The notes below the pieces were generated by a model, which saw only the letters and a list, made by a program, of their open reading frames with translations, did not search any database and had not been told where the DNA came from. Of a stretch of DNA of 64,000 nucleotides, positions 53,793-63,567 are shown in pieces. Numbering within the stretch: position 1 is the first letter of the stretch; each line of letters starts with the position of its first letter. The stretch is taken from the IMG/VR virus record IMGVR_UViG_3300010373_000002, positions 1 through 64,000 of that record; one strand, 5' to 3'. This DNA comes from a virus. A program made the position numbers and the translations under genes.

Positions 53793-54683
53793 ATGTTTGT
53801 TCCCGGATGGAATCCCGACTTTCGCGATCAAGCCTTGGAGACGATGAAGACGGAAGGCGTCAAACTCTACCGCTCCGGTTTTCGAGCGACGCCCATCCCC
53901 AAGGCGATGTCTTTGTCATCGAAGATGATAAGATATGCAAACCAATTATCCGCAGGAACGTGCTGGGTCCACGGTCCTATTCAGGCGGTTGAAACGACCG
54001 GCAATCGTTTCGGCTTGGACGTCTTCCCGATCTGTCGGCGATTAGTCGGCTGGATCGGCAAACAGTTGGAAGGCGACGACGGCAATCCATCGGACGGCGG
54101 CAGCGGTTATGACGCCTTTATGGCGATGACTCGTAGGTTCGGCGGCGTCGCTCACGAATCGCTCTGTCCGTACACCGACAACGAAACGATCCTCGGCAAA
54201 AAGCCGCCCAAGAAAGCGTTCGAGGACGCCAAGGATCATTGGCTGGACACGATCGTTCGCGTCGAGAACTTGGACGACGCGAAACAGTGGATCGCACGCG
54301 GTCACGCGGTCGCGATCGGCTCGTGGTGGCCGACCGACTGGCAGGAACCGGACGCGATCAAGCGGTATGTCGGCGACGGCGAGTACGGCCACGAAAGATG
54401 CTTGGTAGGCTATGCCGAGGCGGGCGTGTTCGACCGGCACGAATACTTCGAAGAGATCAACTCTTGGGGCCTCGTTTACGATCCGTTGCCTACCGATCTC
54501 GCCGCCAAGGTTCCCGGCTACAAGTCGTGGACGCCCGATAAATCGGCCGGATTTTGGGTCCAAAGGGAATGCGAGGAAGAGATCACCGAAGGCAAGGGAA
54601 ACGCCGAATTCTCGACGATGACGAATCTGGACAATTTCAAACCTTTGGGCGAGGAAGTCTTCGAAATCATGGGAGCGTACTAA
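53793..54683 (+). CDS. Papain-like cysteine peptidase A
   Basis: 296 residues. Triad in papain order: Cys in NQLSAGTCWVHG with the oxyanion Gln six residues before it, His in EYGHERCLVGYAEAG, and Asn in EEINSWGLV (NSWG). This is the C1/papain-like fold. It lacks a clear signal peptide. A second papain-like gene lies at 55294. Possible roles are virion maturation or degrading host surface protein; both are inference. Confidence 0.8.
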   Translation: MFVPGWNPDFRDQALETMKTEGVKLYRSGFRATPIPKAMSLSSKMIRYANQLSAGTCWVHGPIQAVETTGNRFGLDVFPICRRLVGWIGKQLEGDDGNPSDGGSGYDAFMAMTRRFGGVAHESLCPYTDNETILGKKPPKKAFEDAKDHWLDTIVRVENLDDAKQWIARGHAVAIGSWWPTDWQEPDAIKRYVGDGEYGHERCLVGYAEAGVFDRHEYFEEINSWGLVYDPLPTDLAAKVPGYKSWTPDKSAGFWVQRECEEEITEGKGNAEFSTMTNLDNFKPLGEEVFEIMGAY

Positions 54684-55280
54684 GTGAAACTTCTCATTCT
54701 CTTGGCCGCGATCCTCGGACTAGGGGCCGGCCCTAAGACTCCGGTCTCGGGCACGATCCACGTCACTCAAATCTACTCCGACATGGCGACGACGCGGAAC
54801 TCGGTGGACCTGCAAATCGACAAGCCGACCCGCCGCTCGCTCGCCGCCGGCCAATGTATCTTTCGCGGTCTGACTATTTCCGACCCCTTGGTGACGAGTC
54901 TCGGCTATCAACCGACGATCCAGAACACTTTGATTCCCTTGGTCGTGTTTCAGGATAACTCGGGAGCTATCCTCGGGGCGATCCACGATCCCACTCCGGC
55001 TCAAGTCGTCGCTTATGTCGCCGGATTGCGGGCGATCACTCCGACGCCGACTCCCAACCCGACACCCACGCCGCCGCCGACTCCCGTTCCTCCTCCCGTG
55101 CCGCCGCCGATTCCGCCTCCGGTCCCGACGCCGACGCCGACGCCTCCGCCTAGTCCCTCGCCTTCTCCGTCGCCTTGCGTGATTTACGTGTACGTGACCG
55201 TGAACGTCAACATGGCCGCCGCTCAAGCTCCGACCTATTATCCTACTCCGACTCTTTATTATGTTCCGTGGTATAGATAA
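54684..55280 (+). CDS. Exported Pro-rich protein
   Basis: 198 residues from a GTG next to the previous stop. N-terminal signal-like segment (MKLLILLAAILGLGAGPKTP), a folded part with a Cys (about 57), a Pro/Thr-rich linker of about 45 residues (PTPTPNPTPTPPPTPVPPPV), and a Tyr-rich end. It sits between the two peptidase genes. Could be a fibre or surface-linker protein. Confidence 0.65.
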   Translation: MKLLILLAAILGLGAGPKTPVSGTIHVTQIYSDMATTRNSVDLQIDKPTRRSLAAGQCIFRGLTISDPLVTSLGYQPTIQNTLIPLVVFQDNSGAILGAIHDPTPAQVVAYVAGLRAITPTPTPNPTPTPPPTPVPPPVPPPIPPPVPTPTPTPPPSPSPSPSPCVIYVYVTVNVNMAAAQAPTYYPTPTLYYVPWYR

Positions 55281-55293
55281 CATAGGAAGTATT

Positions 55294-56112
55294 ATGTTTT
55301 ACATATCATCGGATACATCTCAAGTAAAACCGACCCCGAGCATCTACGCCGGCGGCAATTGGCGGTCGCTCTCTCGGAAAGTCTCGAAACATCAGAAACC
55401 GTGCCGCCATTTCGTCGCCGACCCGGCAACCGTTCTTCCCGCGTCGATCGACTTGGACGTGCTTAACGCGCCCATCTTGGATCAAAGCCAATACGGCTCG
55501 TGCGGCGGTTGGTCCACTGCAGGGGCCTTGATGCTCGCCAGGAACCTTGCAGGCCAAGACGCCGAGGAATTGTCGGGTAGTTATATCTACTCGTATACCA
55601 ACGGCGGCGTCGATCAAGGCTCGGCGATTTCGGACGACGTGGACGCGGCGACGACATACGGAACCTGTAGCGATTCGCTTTGCACCGCCGACATGATCTA
55701 CCGCTATCAGATTCCCGCCGGAGCCGACACGCAAGCGAAACGGTTCCGCATCGGCGACTCTTTGGCGCTCACCGACTCCACGCTGTTCCAAGCGGCCCTG
55801 GCGGCGGGGCGACCGATCGTCTGCGGTATCGAGGCCGGGCCTGACTTCTCGAACCTGGATGCAGAAGGCGTGCCGCCGGTCTCTCAAGGTCAAGGAAACC
55901 ACGCGGTCTGCCTGGTCGGCTACTTGACGCTTCCCTCGGGCCGATTCGCCTTCAAGATGCGGAACAGTTGGGGAGCGGATTGGGGCGTGAACGGCTACTG
56001 CTACTGCTTGCCGCAACACTTCTCCTCGGCCGATCAATCCGACTCAAGAGCGATCGTCTCGGCCTTGGACGATCCCCAAGATTCCTCGATACCTCCAGTC
56101 GTGTCCGCCTGA
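55294..56112 (+). CDS. Papain-like cysteine peptidase B
   Basis: 272 residues from the ATG at 55294 (AGGAAGTATT upstream). The triad is in C1 order: ILDQSQYGSCGGWSTAGA (oxyanion Gln and catalytic Cys), GQGNHAVCLVGYLTLP (His), FKMRNSWGADWGVNGY (Asn). The N-terminal part could be a pro-region. It is paralogous to peptidase A in fold, not in close sequence. Confidence 0.85.
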   Translation: MFYISSDTSQVKPTPSIYAGGNWRSLSRKVSKHQKPCRHFVADPATVLPASIDLDVLNAPILDQSQYGSCGGWSTAGALMLARNLAGQDAEELSGSYIYSYTNGGVDQGSAISDDVDAATTYGTCSDSLCTADMIYRYQIPAGADTQAKRFRIGDSLALTDSTLFQAALAAGRPIVCGIEAGPDFSNLDAEGVPPVSQGQGNHAVCLVGYLTLPSGRFAFKMRNSWGADWGVNGYCYCLPQHFSSADQSDSRAIVSALDDPQDSSIPPVVSA

Positions 56113-56166
56113 TATTCGCCAATTCGCATCTCTCTGAACTCGCGCAAAGCGAGAGCGAGCGCAACC

Positions 56167-58899
56167 ATGAGCAACGCGATCGGCAATATGTCCGCCGGAG
56201 GCGGCGGCGGTTCGTCCACCGCTTTAAGTTCGGGGCAGAACGTCTACGACGTATCGAAATACGGCGCGCTTCCCGACCCCGGCCACAGCAATTCGCTCAA
56301 AGGGGCAATCGACACGATCAGCGGTCTCGTCGGGTCCGGCGACCCGGTGACGATTTATATACCATCGGGCACTTATACGATTTTCGACTCGATTTGGCTG
56401 CCGTCCAATCTCTGTTCCGTCGTCGGCCAAGACATGCAAACGACGGTGATCAACGGGTTCGGCTTGCCCGCGTTCATCGTCGGTTTCCCCAAAGAGTACG
56501 GCAACCAACCGATCACGGCGGGTCACTGGCCGGCGATGCCCACCGCGCCGGGAGTCACGAACGGCATGGATTCGGCGTGGGCCAACGGCATTATCGGCAA
56601 TCGCAAGGGATTCGCGATGTACGACCCGGCGACGGGTTTAACGAATCCCGATTTGCGGTACTTTTATTTTCAGAACACGCCGATCACCCAAGGTCTCACG
56701 AACGACTATTGGACCGTTACGAATAAGTTCACTTTAGAACTTGCCGCCCTTCATCGCACCGCTTCGCCGACCGCGAGCGTGCCCGCGATCGGGCCGGGAC
56801 TGCCGCCGCTCGGCTACGGCGTCTGCTTGGCGAATTTCACCAGTCCGAGCATGACTCGGCCTTGGTCCGTCTTGGCTCAAGGAATTCAAGGGAACGTCGT
56901 CTCCAGCGCCGCCAACTCGGTCACGATCACGAAAACCTCGTCGGTCTTGGGGATCAACGGCGGCAATATTCCGGTCGGCTCCTTGATCCAAGTGACGACG
57001 GGAACCGGCGCGGGCCAGATCAACCAAATTACCTCGATCACTCCCTCCGGCGGCAATTTGATTTTTGCCGTCCAAAACTCATGGAACGTCAACCCCGGAG
57101 CAGGCGCGACCGTGGTGGTTCTTTGCGGCTTCTCTATCTCGGTCAATATCGCCACGACGCCGCTTTGCGATGGACAAATCCCCGGATACGACCCCTCGCA
57201 AGACGGCACTCAAAGCGGAATCGGCTTGATGTTCCCGACCGGCATGGGTGCTCAACTCTCGGCATTGACGTCGGCGAATTCGATCTGGCGGTTCAAGTTC
57301 CAACTCGATCTCACCGCGTCTTCCTTGGCGAATCTCGCTCAAGGCTGGGTCTCCATCAATGGGTCGGCGTCGGGAAGTTTCGCGCAAATGACGGCGGTCA
57401 GCGGTCCCGCGCTGCCTTTGCCCAATCCGCATTTCGTCGAAGCGTCGTTCGGCTTCGTCAGCGTCGGCGCGCCGATCTTGCAACCGCAACTCCAAATCTT
57501 CCCCGGCTATTCGATGGTCCCGTTCGTCTCTTGGAACGGCGGCGTCACCCCCACGTTTACCGCAGACCAAAAGGCCGCTCTGCCGGGTTGGGACGTCACC
57601 TTGCTCGGTATGTCGCTGGTCGCGGGAAACTCCGGCGGCAACGTCTACACGACCGCCGCGACTCTGGCGCTCAACACGAGCGGACCTCGGCCGACCGGAA
57701 CGATCGGCGACAACTTCTCTTACGGCCCCTCCGGCGTGGCGAACATGCTGGCTTGGCTCCCTTTCTCCGACCCCGGCCTTACCGACTCGTTCGGCGGGCG
57801 AATGGCGGCGATCACCCCGCTCGGCGGCTCGGGAACTCGGGGCATCGTCTTGCCGATGATCTATTTGGGCGACAACTCGACGCCGATCGGCAATCAGTGC
57901 AGCGTGTCCAATCTTACCGTCAGCGGCAGTTCCAACCCCTCGGTCGGCATGGCGTTCTGGGCCGGTCCTTGCTACGACATGCACTTCGATAACATCTATG
58001 TGAATTCGTTCCAGAACGGCATCTGCCAAGTCCCGTTCAACAACGGCTACATCTTGGACGTCAGCTTCCTCGGGACCAAGAGTTGCGCCGACGCGGGAAT
58101 GTTTCTCTTCAATACATACGGTCGGATCAAGAATTACCACACGACCTCGCAACGTACCGGACTCCGCTGCGTCTCGGCGACCTTGGAGGTCGGCACATGG
58201 ATCAACGGCAACGTGGTGGCGGGCCTCCATACGGCGAGAGGCCATACCGGCGAGTATAGTTCCTCTTGCTTATTCATGGAATCGTTCATCAACGACAACG
58301 AGGCGCAGTTCGGCACGCCGGCCGCGTCGATCGCCATCATCGACTACGACAACGGGCCGACCAATTCGGTCACGGCCTTGCGACTGCCGAACCTCAATCT
58401 TTCGAGTCCGAGCGGCATCGCCCCTTATATCAAGCTCCGCAATATCGTCCCCGCCGGTTGCAGTACGCTCCGCTTGACCGGCCCGGCCTGTTCGCCTAAA
58501 GGCGCTCCACTGGTCCAGATGGTCGGCGGCAACACGGGATGGGACGGCGTTATCGAAGACGTCAACTTCAACACCGTCTCGCCCGACTTCGACTACACGC
58601 CCATTCTCGATTGCACCTTCGGACCCCGCACCAGCCGCATCCGGCTCGAAATTTACTTGGACGGCCTACCGATCGCCGGACCTTGGGCGGCGGGAGCGAC
58701 CGTAATCAAGATTCGCGCGAGCGCCTTGCTCCCCGGTATGCCGACCTCTTTCGTCTGCGTCCAAGGGGGTCAATACGGCACGAACTCGCCGCCGGTCTGG
58801 GACGCTCGCGACCCTTACTCGCCCGATGGAACCAACAACGCCATTTGGATGACGACCACAAGAACCAATTATGGTTCATGCACCATTACAGGTTTATAA
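56167..58899 (+). CDS. Pectate-lyase-superfamily tailspike
   Basis: 910 residues. The N-terminal region NVYDVSKYGALPDPGHSNSL, KGAIDTISGLVGSGDPVTIY, IPSGTYTIFDSIWLPSNLCS is the start of the pectate-lyase-3 (right-handed beta-helix) domain seen in phage tailspikes. Long Ser/Gly/Thr-rich middle with beta repeats. It follows peptidase B. Likely a receptor-binding or depolymerase spike. Confidence 0.82.
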   Translation: MSNAIGNMSAGGGGGSSTALSSGQNVYDVSKYGALPDPGHSNSLKGAIDTISGLVGSGDPVTIYIPSGTYTIFDSIWLPSNLCSVVGQDMQTTVINGFGLPAFIVGFPKEYGNQPITAGHWPAMPTAPGVTNGMDSAWANGIIGNRKGFAMYDPATGLTNPDLRYFYFQNTPITQGLTNDYWTVTNKFTLELAALHRTASPTASVPAIGPGLPPLGYGVCLANFTSPSMTRPWSVLAQGIQGNVVSSAANSVTITKTSSVLGINGGNIPVGSLIQVTTGTGAGQINQITSITPSGGNLIFAVQNSWNVNPGAGATVVVLCGFSISVNIATTPLCDGQIPGYDPSQDGTQSGIGLMFPTGMGAQLSALTSANSIWRFKFQLDLTASSLANLAQGWVSINGSASGSFAQMTAVSGPALPLPNPHFVEASFGFVSVGAPILQPQLQIFPGYSMVPFVSWNGGVTPTFTADQKAALPGWDVTLLGMSLVAGNSGGNVYTTAATLALNTSGPRPTGTIGDNFSYGPSGVANMLAWLPFSDPGLTDSFGGRMAAITPLGGSGTRGIVLPMIYLGDNSTPIGNQCSVSNLTVSGSSNPSVGMAFWAGPCYDMHFDNIYVNSFQNGICQVPFNNGYILDVSFLGTKSCADAGMFLFNTYGRIKNYHTTSQRTGLRCVSATLEVGTWINGNVVAGLHTARGHTGEYSSSCLFMESFINDNEAQFGTPAASIAIIDYDNGPTNSVTALRLPNLNLSSPSGIAPYIKLRNIVPAGCSTLRLTGPACSPKGAPLVQMVGGNTGWDGVIEDVNFNTVSPDFDYTPILDCTFGPRTSRIRLEIYLDGLPIAGPWAAGATVIKIRASALLPGMPTSFVCVQGGQYGTNSPPVWDARDPYSPDGTNNAIWMTTTRTNYGSCTITGL

Positions 58900-58908
58900 G
58901 GACACATC

Positions 58909-59328
58909 ATGGTTTCCACGGGCTTTCTCACCGATTTGATCGCCAACGATTTGCAGGCGTCGATCTTCCACGGCGCATCTTTTCCGGCGTTCCCGACGAA
59001 CCTCTATCTCGCCCTCTCGCGGGTGAACCCGAACCGGCAAAACGCGATTCCCGCTCCGTTTACCGAACTAACCGGCAGCAATTATTCGCGAACCTTGATC
59101 GCTTGCACTTCGGGAAATTGGACCTTAAACGCGACCGGCCAAGCGTACAACACGCTCCAAATCACGCTTCCCGTGCCGACCGCTCCTTGGCTGACCGTTT
59201 TCGGCTGGGGCCTCTACGACGCTCCGACCGGCGGCACTCTTTGGTGGTGCGGAAATCTGCCCGGATTAGTGTTCACGACGACTTCGGCCCCGATCATCGC
59301 CGCAGGCGCTCTCATCCTCCAAATCTAA
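58909..59328 (+). CDS. Phage tail-fibre-like protein
   Basis: 139 residues. NLYLALSRVNPNRQNAIPAP, YSRTLIACTSGNWTLNATGQ, FGWGLYDAPTGGTLWWCGNL match a short recurrent phage protein with the LYLALST-P...WGIYDA-SGG pattern often linked to tail or baseplate. Function in detail unknown. Confidence 0.72.
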   Translation: MVSTGFLTDLIANDLQASIFHGASFPAFPTNLYLALSRVNPNRQNAIPAPFTELTGSNYSRTLIACTSGNWTLNATGQAYNTLQITLPVPTAPWLTVFGWGLYDAPTGGTLWWCGNLPGLVFTTTSAPIIAAGALILQI

Positions 59329-59341
59329 GAAAGAGGAAACG

Positions 59342-61216
59342 ATGCCGCTCAGCGTCATATTTTGCGATGCCGGAGTCGCCGGTTCCTACTCGGTTCGGAT
59401 CAGGCAACTCTACGGCAGCCGTTTCTTTTTCGACTTCGGCGCACTCGCCTTTTCCGCCAGTCCCGGAACCCCGTCGCACGCCTTGACGGCGACCTCGGGA
59501 GCGATCGCGGGCGCGCTCGAATACTTCCTGGCCTTGACGCCGGTCAGCACTTGGATCGACGGCCAATACGCCGCCTATATAGATAACGGTTCCAACACGG
59601 TCGATATCGCCGGTTTCATTATGATCAACGGCGACTCGATTCCGTTAAGCCTCGCCCTGATTACCTCGTCGATCTTCGGAGCGACCGCCTCGTCGTTCAA
59701 TACCGGCGGCACGATGGGAGCCAAGATCAACGCGGCAGGATCGGCCGGAGACCCATTGGCGAACCCGACCACGACCTACTCGGCCGGCGGCACGGTCGGC
59801 AACCTGATCGTCACCAACCTCAACGAGTCGATCACGGCGGCGGCTTCCGCAGTCACTCTGGCGGCGGGACAAGTTCCGGCTCACTTCACCGCTTTGGCGA
59901 TCGACTTGGCATCGGGCGGCGTGACCGTCAAGACGAACAACGACAAGTCTAATTATGTCTTGGCGGCGGGACAAGTTCCCGGCAATTTCACGAGCCTTCA
60001 AATCGACGCTTCCACGGGCGGCGTCACGGTCAAAACCAATAACGACAAGACCGGCTACGCCTTGTCGGCGGGCGAGCATAACCAGATCGCCGTCGATGTC
60101 TTGGACGCTCCCGCTTTGACCCACGACATCAACCTTACGATCGGCGCGAAGATCAATCTCTCCGGTTCCGCCGTCGATCCGCTCGCCAACGCGCCTTCGG
60201 TGTACGCCGCTCCCGGCACGGTCGGTCATCAATTAGTGACCAACCTGGATGAGATGATCAGCGCCGCCGCCGCCTCGGCCACTCTGGCGGCCGGTCAAGT
60301 GCCGGCCAACTTCACCGCCTTGGCAATCGACTCGGGAACCGGCGGCGTGACGGTTCATGCGAACTCGGACAAAACCGGCTACGCCTTGACCACTTCGGAG
60401 CATACCGCCATCGCCGGGGACGTCTTGAACGCTCCGGCGGCGAGCTACGACACGAACTTGACGATCGGGGCCAAGATCAACCTTTCCGGTTCCGCCGTCG
60501 ATCCGCTCGCCAACGCCCTTTCGGTGTACGCGAATCCGGGAACGGTCGGCAACCTGATCGTGACCAACATCGACGAGAAGATCACTCATGCCGGAGACAG
60601 CGTGACTTTGGCTCCCGGTCAAGTTCCCGCCTTCTTCACCAGTCTCGCCATCAATCAACAGACCGGCGGCGTGAACGTCTTCGAGAACCTTGATAAATCC
60701 GGTTACGCCTTGACCTCGGCCGAACATCTCGCCGTTTCCTCGGACATCTTGAACGCGGTCGCTTCCACTTACGACGTCCCTTTTTCGATCGGAGCCAAGA
60801 TCAACGCTCTAGCGGTACTTGCCCCCGGCCAACTGCCGACCAACTTCTCGGCGATGGCGATCGACGCTTCCACGGGCGGCGTGACTGTTCACACGAACCA
60901 AGACAAGACCAACTACACCATTCTCGGCTCGTCGGGAACCGGCGGCATCTCGATCAATCACAACACGCCGACCACGGACAACCTTAGAGCGGTCAACACG
61001 GCCGGAGTCGGTATTCCCAACGTCCAAATCTTCGCCTTCCTGGCGAGCGATTACCAAGCCGGCAACATCGGCTCGGCGTTCCTGCAAGCGACGGCGGTCA
61101 CGGGACCGGACGGACGCTGGCTGAACACGATGATGCTCGCGCCGCAGACGTACACGTTCCTCTTCGGCGACCCCGGCGAATTCCAAACCGGCGCGAAAAC
61201 CTTAACGATCACATAA
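59342..61216 (+). CDS. Repeat-rich fibre protein
   Basis: 624 residues. Two alternating repeat motifs: five copies of LAAGQVPANFTALAID-x-TGGVTV-x4-DK-x2-Y and three full plus one broken copy of GAKINLSGSAVDPLANA-x2-VY-x3-GTVG-x3-VTN-x-DE. The repeats span about residues 120-545, and the DNA is equally repetitive (about 59850-60930). The end (about 560-624) is a possible carbohydrate-binding-like domain. A long fibre or spacer is likely. Confidence 0.72.
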   Translation: MPLSVIFCDAGVAGSYSVRIRQLYGSRFFFDFGALAFSASPGTPSHALTATSGAIAGALEYFLALTPVSTWIDGQYAAYIDNGSNTVDIAGFIMINGDSIPLSLALITSSIFGATASSFNTGGTMGAKINAAGSAGDPLANPTTTYSAGGTVGNLIVTNLNESITAAASAVTLAAGQVPAHFTALAIDLASGGVTVKTNNDKSNYVLAAGQVPGNFTSLQIDASTGGVTVKTNNDKTGYALSAGEHNQIAVDVLDAPALTHDINLTIGAKINLSGSAVDPLANAPSVYAAPGTVGHQLVTNLDEMISAAAASATLAAGQVPANFTALAIDSGTGGVTVHANSDKTGYALTTSEHTAIAGDVLNAPAASYDTNLTIGAKINLSGSAVDPLANALSVYANPGTVGNLIVTNIDEKITHAGDSVTLAPGQVPAFFTSLAINQQTGGVNVFENLDKSGYALTSAEHLAVSSDILNAVASTYDVPFSIGAKINALAVLAPGQLPTNFSAMAIDASTGGVTVHTNQDKTNYTILGSSGTGGISINHNTPTTDNLRAVNTAGVGIPNVQIFAFLASDYQAGNIGSAFLQATAVTGPDGRWLNTMMLAPQTYTFLFGDPGEFQTGAKTLTIT

Positions 61217-61226
61217 GGAGTTTTAC

Positions 61227-62207
61227 ATGCCGGTCGTCTTAAATCCGATCACGGAAAACGACAATTCGCTGATCACCTTGAGCCAGTTGACGACGGCGAT
61301 TCCCAACCTGTCGGCGGCCCAACTGGCGGATGCCCCTGCGGCCATCGTCGCCGCGTCGATCGCCATCAATCAGTGGACTAAAAATATCTTCGTTTTGACC
61401 GATTACGACGAGATTTATAGTCCGTCCGTGACCGACGGACGACTGATCCTCAAACACTTTCCCGTCAACACGGTCTACCGGGTCTCCTCGGGGAAGACGC
61501 AAGCCGCCGCCGTCTTCAACTTCGCGACCACGCTCAACCAGCGAGCCTACATGGCGTTCTCCTACACCGGCGACGTCGCCTCGGGTCTCACGTATACCGG
61601 CCTCAACCTCACGCGAGTCTCCTCGGCGGTTTCGACGACGGTCAACCTCTTATTTTCAACTTACTTGACCATTCAATCTTTGGTCGATGCGATCAATGCC
61701 CTTGGAAGCGGCTGGGACGCCACGGTAACAACCGGCATGGGTCAGTGGCCCACCACCGAGCTAACCGGCGGCGAAGCGTCTCAGGGATGTATGGGAGGCA
61801 CTGGGGCGTGTCTGGCCGTGTTCGCTCAAGACATCGCCTACACGTCGCTTGATCAGCCGACCGGCGTCATCAACATCGTCTATCCCCAGTTCACCAACTT
61901 CCTTTATCAGAACTCGGGATCGCTGATCGAGTATTTCGACGGCGAGTTGCCAGGCCAAGGCGTCATCCCTTCGTTGTCTCCCAGGCAGGTTCGAGTCGCC
62001 TACAACTCGGGATACGCGACGATTCCCGCCGACGTTCAAAGGGCGTGCATTTTAGCGGTGAACAACATCCTCAACTTCAGTCAACAAGATATCACGCTTC
62101 TGAAAGAGGATGTGCGAAATCATAAGATCGAGTTCAACACAAAAGGCATGATCCTCACGAAAACCGTTAAGCAAATCCTCTCGCCTTACAAAGACTGGAG
62201 GGTTTGA
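61227..62207 (+). CDS. Head-tail connector (gp6-like)
   Basis: 326 residues. A helical start (LITLSQLTTAIPNLSAAQLA, IVAASIAINQWTKNIFVLTD) and the C-terminal pattern RQVRVAYNSGYATIPADVQR, ACILAVNNILN, then QILSPYKDWRV are typical of phage head-tail adaptors. A middle insertion (about 95-205) is extra. Its stop overlaps the next start by TGATG. Confidence 0.7.
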   Translation: MPVVLNPITENDNSLITLSQLTTAIPNLSAAQLADAPAAIVAASIAINQWTKNIFVLTDYDEIYSPSVTDGRLILKHFPVNTVYRVSSGKTQAAAVFNFATTLNQRAYMAFSYTGDVASGLTYTGLNLTRVSSAVSTTVNLLFSTYLTIQSLVDAINALGSGWDATVTTGMGQWPTTELTGGEASQGCMGGTGACLAVFAQDIAYTSLDQPTGVINIVYPQFTNFLYQNSGSLIEYFDGELPGQGVIPSLSPRQVRVAYNSGYATIPADVQRACILAVNNILNFSQQDITLLKEDVRNHKIEFNTKGMILTKTVKQILSPYKDWRV

Positions 62208-62554
62208 TGCGAGCCGTTTCCAACCGGATGACGCCGAACACGACGACGGTCTCTCCCTTCATCAACATCAACCAAGACGTCTCCGGCGGCAAAAACTACG
62301 AGTTCGGCGACGCGGGACCGCCGCTCAAGTGCTCGGTCCAACCGAAGTACGCGGTACGCATGGACGAGTTAGGCCGTGAAAACTTAGTCGTTTATTACGA
62401 CATCATCTACCCGCTCGATCCGGGGATCAGGCCCCGCGACCAAATCAACTGGGTCGATAAGGGCAAGACTTTGTGGTGCGACGGCTCGATCGACGACTGC
62501 GGCATCGACAACGTGTGGCTGGTCACGGCGACGGAGCGGCCGATCTTGTCATAA
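62207..62554 (+). CDS. Head-tail stopper-like protein
   Basis: 115 residues from the ATG at 62207 (GGAGGG upstream; TTG at 62204 is the alternative). Small beta barrel pattern (AVRMDELGRENLVVYYDIIY, PRDQINWVDKGKTLWCDG) fits head completion or stopper proteins. Position supports it. Confidence 0.6.
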   Translation: MRAVSNRMTPNTTTVSPFININQDVSGGKNYEFGDAGPPLKCSVQPKYAVRMDELGRENLVVYYDIIYPLDPGIRPRDQINWVDKGKTLWCDGSIDDCGIDNVWLVTATERPILS

Positions 62555-62564
62555 GGAAACATAA

Positions 62565-63008
62565 GTGGCAACGAAATGGCAATGGTCCGGCGACTCGCTT
62601 GAGAAAAAGATCAAGGCGCGGATCGCCGCCAACATGGCGATCGCCGGGAAACTGGTCAAAGAGAACGCTCGGAGATTGGTTTCGACAAAAGGCTACCGCA
62701 TCGTCCGAGCCGTGATCAACGTCGGCGGCGTCAGAAAAACCCGATCCCATCGCCATCTCGGCGTCACGACCTCGCGTCCCGGCCAATCGCCGTTCAAGCA
62801 GACCGGCGACCTCCAAAATGCGATCGAATACAAGGTCGATAAGGACCAATTGATTCTCAAAGTCGGCACGAACGTCGATGCCGACGTTTATGGATACGCC
62901 CGAGCCTTGGAAGACGGGACCGCGAAGATGTTGCCGCGTCCTTGGCTCAAGAAAGCCTTCCTCGAAAAAGAAACCGAAGTCGTCAAGATCATCACCAACC
63001 TCTCCTGA
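62565..63008 (+). CDS. HK97 gp10-like neck/tail completion protein
   Basis: 147 residues from a GTG. Contains MAIAGKLVKENARRLVSTKG, GQSPFKQTGDLQNAIEYKVD, ARALEDGTAKMLPRPWLKKA, the hallmark of HK97 gp10-type tail-terminator or neck proteins (SG-L--SI, Y---LE-GT--M--RPWL). Confidence 0.8.
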   Translation: MATKWQWSGDSLEKKIKARIAANMAIAGKLVKENARRLVSTKGYRIVRAVINVGGVRKTRSHRHLGVTTSRPGQSPFKQTGDLQNAIEYKVDKDQLILKVGTNVDADVYGYARALEDGTAKMLPRPWLKKAFLEKETEVVKIITNLS

Positions 63009-63051
63009 TTTCAAATCTCTATTAGTTCATTTTTCACAAGGAACGACCTTC

Positions 63052-63516
63052 ATGGCCGCCATCGACCTTTTCGTCAATTTGCCGTCCACCCCCCTGAGTG
63101 CCGGCGTTGCCAAAACCTCTTTGCAGATTACCGCGCCGACCAATCAGCGCTTGAAAGTCAAAGAATACGGCTTGTTCTTCGACGGGACCGTTTCGAACGC
63201 CTCTCCGGTCGAAATCAAGATCGCTCGCCAATCGAGTCCGGGCGTTTCTTTGGTGTCGGCGACCCCGGCCCCCAACGAGCAAGAGTTGACCGAATCGGTG
63301 CAATCGACCGCATTGACCGGCTCGCTCACCACTCAAACGGAACCGACCACCGGCTCCATTCTTGAGACGTTTACCTGTCCCGCGTTCCAAGGCCAGTACC
63401 AATACGTCGCCACGCCGGGCCAAGAGATCATCGTCAAGGGCGGTCAGTCGCTCGGCTTCATCTGTAACTCGCCTTCCGCCATCAACGTGCGCGGCTTCGT
63501 GAAATACGAAGAGTGA
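63052..63516 (+). CDS. Possible tail component
   Basis: 154 residues from the ATG at 63052 (AAGGAACG upstream). Beta-rich (FVNLPSTPLSAGVAKTSLQI; ILETFTCPAFQGQYQYVATP; QSLGFICNSPSAINVRGFVK). In the place of the tail tube or terminator, but no motif is decisive. Confidence 0.5.
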   Translation: MAAIDLFVNLPSTPLSAGVAKTSLQITAPTNQRLKVKEYGLFFDGTVSNASPVEIKIARQSSPGVSLVSATPAPNEQELTESVQSTALTGSLTTQTEPTTGSILETFTCPAFQGQYQYVATPGQEIIVKGGQSLGFICNSPSAINVRGFVKYEE

Positions 63517-63526
63517 TCCACATAGA

Positions 63527-63563
63527 CGACCCCGTTTTTCATAATCTTATCATAAAGGGGTCG
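63527..63563 (+). promoter_or_regulatory. Stem-loop before the last gene
   Basis: CGACCCC (63527-63533) pairs with GGGGTCG (63557-63563), ending 4 bp before the ATG at 63568. It could mask the ribosome site or attenuate transcription. Confidence 0.4.
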
Positions 63564-63567
63564 ATCT

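Noticed and set aside
57079-58245. 388-residue minus-strand ORF
   Set aside because: Arg/His/Asp-rich shadow of the tailspike coding strand.
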